Below, piece after piece: positions 1-4,875 of a stretch of 5,574 nucleotides of DNA. The number at the start of each line of letters is the position of its first letter. Position 1 is the stretch's first letter. Origin of the DNA: Planctomycetaceae bacterium (GTDB lineage: Bacteria; Planctomycetota; Planctomycetia; Pirellulales; Pirellulaceae); contig REEF01000827.1 of assembly GCA_007695205.1 (NCBI GenBank), forward strand, positions 1-5,574, written 5' to 3'. The translations under genes were made by a program, and so were the position numbers. Under the pieces are notes generated by a model. The model was not told the origin of the DNA. It did not search any database and was given only the letters and a program-made list of their open reading frames with translations.

Positions 1-48
1 GTCAGAGACCCGCGCCGAACAGTTGTCAGAGACCCACGCCGAACAGTT
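1..48. repeat. 24-bp tandem direct repeat, two copies
   Basis: Positions 1-24 and 25-48 are two head-to-tail copies of one 24-bp unit. They differ only at position 12 (g) versus 36 (a). The array touches the window edge, so more copies may lie upstream. The unit length is a multiple of three. In frame 2 it reads as an eight-residue peptide repeat, SETRAEQL then SETHAEQF, so it may be coding. It may equally be an intergenic repeat family; nothing here decides between the two. Confidence 0.85.
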
Positions 49-64
49 TGTTACCGCCTCTTAG
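2..64 (+). CDS. Possible C-terminal tail of an upstream gene (partial)
   Basis: Frame 2 is open from the window edge to a TAG at 62-64. It encodes 20 residues made of two near-identical octads (SETRAEQL, SETHAEQF) and the ending VTAS. Codon choice (gag, acc, cgc, gcc, cag, ttg) is closer to the neighbouring genes than the alternative frame 1, which uses aga and stops at 103-105. An open frame of 20 codons is weak evidence, and no domain or family can be assigned. If real, it is the end of a gene that starts outside the window, on the same strand as the BNR gene and 187 bp before that gene's start codon. Confidence 0.25.
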   Translation, partial: SETRAEQLSETHAEQFVTAS

Positions 65-175
65 GACCAGACGATTCGACCAGCGTATGGCGTTCCGATG
101 GGTAGACGCCCCCTTGGTCCTGCCACCGGGCCTGCGCTGGGGAACTTGGCTCATTCGCCGACACGGACGTACTTC

Positions 176-223
176 CCCATCCACAGGTTCGAATCAGAGC
201 GTGGATGGGCTCTCTCTCTTTTT
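176..223 (+). promoter_or_regulatory. Leader hairpin with pyrimidine tract (terminator, attenuator or operator)
   Basis: CCCATCCAC (176-184) and GTGGATGGG (201-209) form a perfect 9-bp inverted repeat around a 16-nt loop. A pyrimidine run (210-223) follows and ends in five T's at 219-223. The structure lies 28 bp upstream of the Shine-Dalgarno site of the BNR gene. It could terminate upstream transcription, act as an attenuator in the leader, or be a dyad bound by a regulator. The nine bases between the stem and the T run are more than usual for a canonical intrinsic terminator. Confidence 0.45.
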
Positions 224-237
224 GATCGTACCAACCC

Positions 238-243
238 AGGAGG
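238..243 (+). promoter_or_regulatory. Ribosome binding site deciding the BNR gene start
   Basis: AGGAGG at 238-243 is a full-strength Shine-Dalgarno core, 8 nt before the ATG at 252. It favours this ATG over the in-frame ATG at 48, which would add 68 residues without export character ahead of the signal peptide. Confidence 0.85.
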
Positions 244-251
244 CAACAACA

Positions 252-2282
252 ATGACACGAAACATGCGTACGACGAAGCTTTATGCGATGCTGGCCGTCT
301 TGGCGCTGGGGATCGCGGCGCTGCTGACACCGAGTGGTCGAACCCTTGCTGACGATGCCGCCCCGGAGCATGGCGTATCGTTCGACGGCACCGGCTCGTT
401 TGCCGTTGTCGACGACGCCGCGCCATTCGACTTGGACGCCTTCAGCATCGCCGCCTGGGTGAAGATGCAACACACGTCCGGCTCGCAAGTGTTCGTCAAC
501 CGGGGAACGGCCGGCGGCCTGTTCACGCTGTATCTGTTCGACGGCAACGTGCGGATGCTGGTCGAGTACGCTGACGGGCGATACACCCACGCCAATATTC
601 CGGCTCCGCCCGCCAACCGCTGGGTCCATTATCTGGGAACTTATGACGGCCAGCAGATTCATCTGTACCAGGATGGCGAATTGGTCGGCAGCACCGCCGC
701 AGCGGGTCGCATCCCACGAAGCGACGAGCCGCTGTATCTGGGCGCGCTGGGACCCGATACGCGGGTGCTGGACGGCCAGTTGGAAGACATCCGTATCTGG
801 GGCCGAGCGCTTTCCGCTGAACAGGCGGCCCAGGTCGCCCACGGCGATGCGGCCGCTTCGCTGCAGGAGGGGCTGGTTGCGCACTGGCAGAGCACGAACC
901 TGGACGAGAAGACTTGGACGGGCGCCTTCGACGGGGCACCGGTCGCCGTGTACCGGCAGGAAGGCCAGGTGGTGATCGCCGACCAGAAGTATCCGGGCTA
1001 TCGCGGGATCTGGTTCACGCTGGGCCAGTTCCGTGAGTACGGCGACAAATACTCAGGAGGCCTGGGAACGTACACGGCCAACCACGTTCCGATCGCCATC
1101 CATGTTCCCGAGGTCGAAAAGACGTTCTTTGTTTACGGCGGCAGCCGCGGAGGCGAACGTTATCTGCTGGCGATGGTCTCGTACTTCGACCACAGCACCG
1201 GGATGGTCCCGCAACCGACGATCGTCCACGACAAGCAGGGCATCGATGATCCGCACGACAATCCCAGCCTGACCATCGATGAACACGGGCATCTCTGGGT
1301 CTTTATCAGCGGGCGAGGACGCAGCCGGCCAGGGTTCATCTACCGCAGTCTGGAGCCGTACAGCACGGATGCGTTCGAGCGTGTTTATCGAGGCGAATTC
1401 ACCTATCCTCAAGCCTGGTGGGTCGACGGCAAGGGCTTCTTTCACCTGAACACCAAATACACCCGCGGCCGAGAGTTGTATTTCGAAACCAGCGAGGACG
1501 GGCGGACGTGGAACGAGCCGGTGAAGCTGGCCGGGATGCGTGGCCATTACCAGGTGAGCAACCAGTATGGCGAGCGGATCATCACGGCCTTCATGAGGCA
1601 TCCGGACGGCAGCGTCGATCGGCGAACCGATCTGTACTACGCCGAAACGCGAGACATGGGACGCACCTGGCACGCCGTCGATGGTACGCCGTTGGAATTG
1701 CCTCTGGAAGATGTGAACTCTCCCGCCTTGGTCCGCAATTACGAGGCCGAGGGCCGTCTGGTCTATATCAACGACACCGTGTTGGACGCCGACGGCCATC
1801 CGGTGATCTTTTACGTCACGTCGGCCTTGTATCAACCGGGTCCGCCAGGAGAACCTCGCTATCAGACGGTGGCCCGCTGGGACGGCCAGGCGTGGCAGTT
1901 CAGCGAGGTCACTCGCACGACCCACAATTACGACGTGGGCTCGATCCACATCGAAGACGACGTGTGGCGAGTTTTCGCGCCGGCCGAAACGGGACCGCAA
2001 CGCTGGGGTACCGGTGGCGAAGTGGCCATCTGGAGAAGTGAAGATCATGGGAACTCGTGGACCAAAGAGCGTGATGTCACTCGGGACAGCCCGACGAACC
2101 ACCATTACGTTCGCCGCCCGGTGAACGCCCACGACGACTTCTACGCCTACTGGGCCGACGGGAACCCGGACGAACTTTCGCCGTCCTACCTGTACTTTGC
2201 CAACAAAAAGGGCGACCGTGTCTGGCGATTGCCCTACACCATGGACGAAGAATCCGCTCGACCCGAACTGCTGGCCCGTTAA
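252..2282 (+). CDS. Secreted LamG plus BNR-repeat (BNR_4-like) protein
   Basis: The product is a 676-aa exported protein, probably one that binds or cleaves a polysaccharide outside the cytoplasm. The start at 252 is set by an ideal Shine-Dalgarno site and by the signal peptide it exposes: basic residues R3, R6 and K9, a hydrophobic core at about 10-25, and a likely cleavage after TLA (A33). Residues ~40-195 look like a LamG/concanavalin A-type jelly roll, with FDGTGSF, FSIAAWVK, HLYQDGELVG and LEDIRIWGRALS. Residues ~244-670 match BNR_4-type beta-propellers, opening with YPGYRGIWF and KYSGGLGTY. Three Asp-box motifs are visible at 413-420 (TSEDGRTW, with E at the Asp position), 466-473 (TRDMGRTW) and 596-603 (SEDHGNSW). 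Histidines H278, H314 and H335 lie in well-conserved-looking stretches (TANHVP, FDHSTGMVP, DDPHDNPS). Related propellers include sialidase-fold proteins and, from memory, ulvan-type polysaccharide lyases, so the exact activity cannot be named. There is no transmembrane anchor beyond the signal peptide. Confidence 0.88.
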   Translation: MTRNMRTTKLYAMLAVLALGIAALLTPSGRTLADDAAPEHGVSFDGTGSFAVVDDAAPFDLDAFSIAAWVKMQHTSGSQVFVNRGTAGGLFTLYLFDGNVRMLVEYADGRYTHANIPAPPANRWVHYLGTYDGQQIHLYQDGELVGSTAAAGRIPRSDEPLYLGALGPDTRVLDGQLEDIRIWGRALSAEQAAQVAHGDAAASLQEGLVAHWQSTNLDEKTWTGAFDGAPVAVYRQEGQVVIADQKYPGYRGIWFTLGQFREYGDKYSGGLGTYTANHVPIAIHVPEVEKTFFVYGGSRGGERYLLAMVSYFDHSTGMVPQPTIVHDKQGIDDPHDNPSLTIDEHGHLWVFISGRGRSRPGFIYRSLEPYSTDAFERVYRGEFTYPQAWWVDGKGFFHLNTKYTRGRELYFETSEDGRTWNEPVKLAGMRGHYQVSNQYGERIITAFMRHPDGSVDRRTDLYYAETRDMGRTWHAVDGTPLELPLEDVNSPALVRNYEAEGRLVYINDTVLDADGHPVIFYVTSALYQPGPPGEPRYQTVARWDGQAWQFSEVTRTTHNYDVGSIHIEDDVWRVFAPAETGPQRWGTGGEVAIWRSEDHGNSWTKERDVTRDSPTNHHYVRRPVNAHDDFYAYWADGNPDELSPSYLYFANKKGDRVWRLPYTMDEESARPELLAR

Positions 2283-2288
2283 ATCGGT

Positions 2289-2324
2289 GCACCGTGCGGA
2301 ACCGATCCTGTTCACGCACGGTGC
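2289..2324 (+). promoter_or_regulatory. Stem-loop directly after the BNR gene stop codon
   Basis: GCACCGTGCG (2289-2298) and CGCACGGTGC (2315-2324) are perfect 10-bp inverted arms around a 16-nt loop. The stem starts 6 nt after the TAA. No T run follows, so it is not a canonical intrinsic terminator. A 3'-end mRNA stabiliser, a Rho-assisted pause site or a DNA-level dyad would all fit. Confidence 0.6.
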
Positions 2325-2365
2325 GTGATTGCGCGATCGGTGGCTGGCGAACGCCAAAGTAGTCC

Positions 2366-2413
2366 CCAACGTTGCATAATATTCCCTTGTGGGACGGATT
2401 GCCAATCCGTCCT
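2366..2413. repeat. 48-bp palindrome-containing intergenic repeat, copy 1
   Basis: This copy matches 4713-4760 in the same orientation at 43 of 48 positions. It consists of a 12-bp block (CCAACGTTGCAT), a divergent hexamer, then CCCTTGTG and the perfect palindrome GGACGGATTG-C-CAATCCGTCC at 2392-2412. It lies between the stop codons of two convergent genes. The palindrome core resembles a repeat I associate with planctomycete genomes, where it often yields spurious peptides containing TDWQSV. That link is from memory, not a search. Confidence 0.85.
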
Positions 2414-2427
2414 ACGAGGGTTTGTTT
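2384..2427 (+). terminator. Intrinsic terminator formed by repeat copy 1
   Basis: The palindrome extends to an 18-bp stem: 2384-2401 pairs with 2403-2420 around C2402. In plus-strand RNA only two pairs are G-U wobbles and the rest are Watson-Crick. TTTGTTT follows at once (2421-2427), the hallmark of a Rho-independent terminator for the BNR gene, which ends about 100 bp upstream. In minus-strand RNA the two wobbles become A-C mismatches and the following bases are not T-rich, so the signal is directional. The tip must open to a loop of at least three bases, leaving a practical stem of about 17 bp. Confidence 0.7.
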
Positions 2428-2435
2428 CCAGGCCA

Positions 2436-4613
2436 TCATGACCACAATTCTTGGATCTGGCTGCGAATCTGGCGGGATGTCGCCGGGTTGGCACAGCGAC
2501 CCTCGTGCGTCGGGTTAATGCTGGAGTCGCCGGCGGACATATCGGCGATTTGAAAGTGATCCAAGATGGGCTTCGGTAGGAAGCGGGTTCGCTGCGCGTA
2601 GCTGTGCCGGTCGCTGAAAGCTCCTCGGCCCGCGTGATAGTAGCGTTGTGGATGGCACACGTCCAAGCAATGTTTGGCTCGCGTCAGCGCGACGTAGAAC
2701 AGCCGCAGTTCCTCGTCGATCTCTTCCTGGCTGCCGGTGGCCATGTCCGACGGGATGTTCCCGTCCGCCGCATGGATCACGTACACCGCGTCCCACTCCA
2801 GCCCCTTGGCCGAATGGATGGTGCTCAGGATCAGATAGTCCTCGTCCAAAAGCGGCGGGCCCGCATCGTCTTCGGTGCTCTCCGGCGGGTCCAACGCCAT
2901 CTGGGTCAGCAGCGTTTGACGATCGGGAAACCTGGATGCCAATTGCTCGATCTGTTCCAGGTCGCGTTGACGCGGGCCCGCATGGTCGTAGCGTTGCTGG
3001 AGGATCGGCTCGTAGAACTCGCGGACCAGACGGATCTGCGCCGGGACATCGATGGGCTTGCTGGCGGTCAACCGGGCGAACAGGCGTTGCAAGGTTGGCC
3101 AGAGCGGTTGGGCAGCCGTCGGAACAAGGGCCTCGGACCAGATCGCAAATCGTCCGCCGGCTTCGATCAACTGGTCCATCAGTTGGCGGGCTCGAACCGG
3201 ACCGATCCCCGGAAGCAACGTTAACAGACGGCTGCCGGCGACGACATCGCGGGGGTTTTCCGCCAGCCGCAAAAAGGCCATCAGGTCCTTCACATGAGCC
3301 GACTCGATGAACTTCAGCCCGCCATATTTCACGTACGGGACATTGCGGCGCGCCAGTTCGCCTTCCAGCAGAATGCTGTGATGCGACGCGCGGTACAAGA
3401 CGGCTTGCCGCACCAGCGAGATGCCTTCTTCGCGCCGCTGCAGGATGCGGTCCACCACGTACTGGGCTTGCTGCGTTTCATCCTGGCAAATCATCAATCC
3501 CGGTCGTTCGCCGCCAACCCTGTCGGTCCACAGATCCTTGGGTACCCGCTCGTTGGCCTGGGCGATCACCGCGTTGGTGACGCTCAAGATGGCTTGGGTG
3601 CTGCGATAGTTTTGCTCCAGCTTGATCACCTCGGTGCCTGGGAAATCCTTGGGAAAGTCCAGGATATTGCGGATGGTGGCCGCGCGAAACGCATAGATCG
3701 ATTGCGCGTCATCGCCTACGGCGGTCAGCCCTTGCCCGTCCGGCCGCAGCCCCCGCAGAATATCGGCCTGGACGCGGTTGGTGTCTTGATACTCGTCGAC
3801 CAGCACATGATCGAACCGCTCGCGGATGCCGGCCCCGGCCAGCGGATCGGCCAGCAACCCGCGCCAGAACAGCAGCAGGTCGTCATAGTCCAAGATGGCC
3901 GCCTGTTCCTTGCGCTGACCGTACGCACGAAACAGTTCCTTCAACGGCTTCGCCTCGTCGCGGCACCAAGGAAAGTGTTGTTCCAGCACTTCCTCCAGAG
4001 GCTGCCCTGAGTTGACACAATGGCTGTAGATGGCCAGGCAGGTACCTTTGCGCGGGAAACGTTTCTTGGACTTGGATAACCCCAATTCGGTGCGAGCCAC
4101 GTCCAGAAGATCCTCCGAATCGCTGCGATCCAGGATAGTAAAGTCGGGATCCAGCCCGGCAGACGGACCATGGATGCGCAGCAATCGAGCCGCCGTGGCG
4201 TGAAAAGTGCCCCCCCAGACCAGCCGGTGGGCACCAGGGGGAAGGGACCCGGCACGGCGATCGAGCGAAGATGTCAGATCGACACGCGGCTCTTCGCTGT
4301 CGGCAGCCATCTGTTCGAATGGGCCACCGCGATTCACGACCGCGCATGCGGGGCTGGCACTCAGGGTCTGCAGCAACGATTCGACGCGGCGAAGCATCTC
4401 GGCCGCAGCGCGACGCGTGAAGGTCAGCAACAGGATGCGGGCCGGCGGCACGCCTCGAGCGATCAAATCCGCCACGCGATGCACCAACGTCCGGGTCTTG
4501 CCCGTCCCGGCCCCGGCGATGATCAGCAGAGGCCCTTCTCCATGGACCACGGCCGCGCGTTGTTGCGCGTTCAGGCCGTCCAGGATCATGGGCTGCCGTG
4601 ATGGTTCCGTCAT
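2436..4613 (-). CDS. UvrD/PcrA/Rep-family SF1A DNA helicase
   Basis: The product is a 725-aa ATP-dependent 3'-5' DNA helicase of the UvrD/PcrA/Rep class, expected to act in the cytoplasm in DNA repair or replication restart. All core motifs are present in order: Q motif (LNAQQRAAV, 14-22), Walker A (AGAGTGKT, 33-40), Ia (60-73), Ib (GTFHATAARLLR, 135-146), II (VDEYQDTN, 272-279), III (AVGDDAQSIYAFRAA, 298-312), IV (LEQNYRST, 332-339), V (STIHSAKGLEWDAVYV, 597-612) and VI (EELRLFYVALTRAK, 634-647). Residues ~340-590 are the 2B region, including a GIGP turn at 469-472. The start at 4613 is chosen from the Shine-Dalgarno site and from the distance to the Q motif. The longer open frame to 4904 would run through an intergenic repeat. 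Oddities are a ~48-residue insertion between Ia and Ib and a short tail of ~75 residues after motif VI with no recognisable Tudor-like domain. UvrD, PcrA and Rep cannot be separated here, so no symbol is given. Confidence 0.95.
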   Translation of the reverse strand: MTEPSRQPMILDGLNAQQRAAVVHGEGPLLIIAGAGTGKTRTLVHRVADLIARGVPPARILLLTFTRRAAAEMLRRVESLLQTLSASPACAVVNRGGPFEQMAADSEEPRVDLTSSLDRRAGSLPPGAHRLVWGGTFHATAARLLRIHGPSAGLDPDFTILDRSDSEDLLDVARTELGLSKSKKRFPRKGTCLAIYSHCVNSGQPLEEVLEQHFPWCRDEAKPLKELFRAYGQRKEQAAILDYDDLLLFWRGLLADPLAGAGIRERFDHVLVDEYQDTNRVQADILRGLRPDGQGLTAVGDDAQSIYAFRAATIRNILDFPKDFPGTEVIKLEQNYRSTQAILSVTNAVIAQANERVPKDLWTDRVGGERPGLMICQDETQQAQYVVDRILQRREEGISLVRQAVLYRASHHSILLEGELARRNVPYVKYGGLKFIESAHVKDLMAFLRLAENPRDVVAGSRLLTLLPGIGPVRARQLMDQLIEAGGRFAIWSEALVPTAAQPLWPTLQRLFARLTASKPIDVPAQIRLVREFYEPILQQRYDHAGPRQRDLEQIEQLASRFPDRQTLLTQMALDPPESTEDDAGPPLLDEDYLILSTIHSAKGLEWDAVYVIHAADGNIPSDMATGSQEEIDEELRLFYVALTRAKHCLDVCHPQRYYHAGRGAFSDRHSYAQRTRFLPKPILDHFQIADMSAGDSSINPTHEGRCANPATSRQIRSQIQELWS
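4218..4361 (-). other. Unusual insertion in the helicase 1A/1B region
   Basis: Helicase residues ~85-132 separate motif Ia from motif Ib, which in UvrD/PcrA/Rep are linked by a short segment. The extra stretch is rich in small, polar and proline residues (RGGPFEQMAADSEEPR, then SSLDRRAGSLPPGAHR) and looks unstructured. It keeps the reading frame. It could be a family-specific loop or a repeat element that inserted in frame. The boundaries are approximate. Confidence 0.55.
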
Positions 4614-4620
4614 CGAACAC

Positions 4621-4626
4621 TCCTCC
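4621..4626 (-). promoter_or_regulatory. Ribosome binding site deciding the helicase start
   Basis: TCCTCC on the plus strand reads GGAGGA on the minus strand, 7 nt before the ATG at 4613. It fixes the start at that ATG and rules out the 97-codon upstream extension. Confidence 0.85.
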
Positions 4627-4660
4627 GTGATAAAATCGTCGCTCGCCAAAGTCGCCACCC

Positions 4661-4689
4661 AGTCTAGCACGTCCCTTCCGACCGACCAA
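4661..4689 (-). promoter_or_regulatory. Weak candidate sigma-70-type promoter for the helicase
   Basis: On the minus strand TTGGTC (4689-4684) and TAGACT (4666-4661) are separated by exactly 17 bp, and the -10 lies 47 bp upstream of the ATG. Matches to consensus are only 3/6 and 4/6. Placement and spacing are right, but planctomycete promoters are poorly conserved, so this is a suggestion only. Confidence 0.22.
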
Positions 4690-4712
4690 GGGCTTGCGAC
4701 ATGGCTCCGATT

Positions 4713-4775
4713 CCAACGTTGCATGAAGCTCCCTTGTGGGACGGATTGGCAATCCGTCCTGCTTTTTATGCAACG
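4713..4775. repeat. 48-bp palindrome-containing repeat, copy 2, with outer inverted repeats
   Basis: 4713-4760 repeats 2366-2413 in direct orientation. The perfect palindrome is GGACGGATTG-G-CAATCCGTCC at 4739-4759. In this copy an outer 8-bp inverted pair, CGTTGCAT (4717-4724) and ATGCAACG (4768-4775), brackets a 59-bp unit that looks like a small non-autonomous palindromic element. Copy 1 lacks the right-hand arm. No target-site duplication is evident. A short T run (4763-4767) follows the palindrome, so on the plus strand it could also act as a terminator-like hairpin. Confidence 0.8.
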
Positions 4776-4790
4776 AGAGGAGTCGATTCG

Positions 4791-4825
4791 ACGACCGGCC
4801 GGTTGCCTTCCAGCCGGTTGGTCGT
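4791..4825 (+). promoter_or_regulatory. Hairpin upstream of the isomerase gene
   Basis: ACGACCGGCCGG (4791-4802) pairs with CCGGTTGGTCGT (4814-4825) around an 11-nt loop. In plus-strand RNA all twelve positions pair, two as G-U wobbles. GCCGGTTG also occurs as a direct repeat at 4798-4805 and 4813-4820. The hairpin ends 50 bp before the isomerase start codon. It may be a leader structure, a regulator-binding dyad or another intergenic repeat. Confidence 0.45.
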
Positions 4826-4863
4826 TTAGCATGGTGGTCAAACGGGTTACCCACCGCACCATC

Positions 4864-4868
4864 AGGAG
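4864..4868 (+). promoter_or_regulatory. Ribosome binding site of the isomerase gene
   Basis: AGGAG at 4864-4868 stands 7 nt before the ATG at 4876, a normal Shine-Dalgarno arrangement that supports this start. Confidence 0.8.
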
Positions 4869-4875
4869 ACATACC

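Noticed and set aside
48..251. In-frame N-terminal extension of the BNR protein from an ATG at 48
   Set aside because: The extension has no good ribosome binding site, overlaps the tandem repeat and the leader hairpin, and would bury the signal peptide. The ATG at 252 has AGGAGG 8 nt upstream and exposes the signal peptide.
1053..2405. 450-codon open frame on the minus strand
   Set aside because: It lies opposite the BNR gene and shows no domain. It is a typical shadow frame in GC-rich DNA and starts inside the repeat.
2604..4010. Several plus-strand open frames of 206-238 codons opposite the helicase
   Set aside because: They are antisense shadows of a gene with complete helicase motifs. 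No ribosome binding site or domain supports them.
2366..4760. Composite transposon carrying the helicase
   Set aside because: No transposase, no terminal inverted repeats of IS size and no target duplication are visible. The flanking units are short and palindromic.
2366..4775. CRISPR array made from the two repeat copies
   Set aside because: There are only two copies, 2.3 kb apart, with a full gene between them.
4803..4832. Sigma-70-type promoter for the isomerase (TTGCCT with TTAGCA or TAGCAT)
   Set aside because: The -10 matches are poor and the elements overlap the hairpin, so it is not distinguishable from chance.
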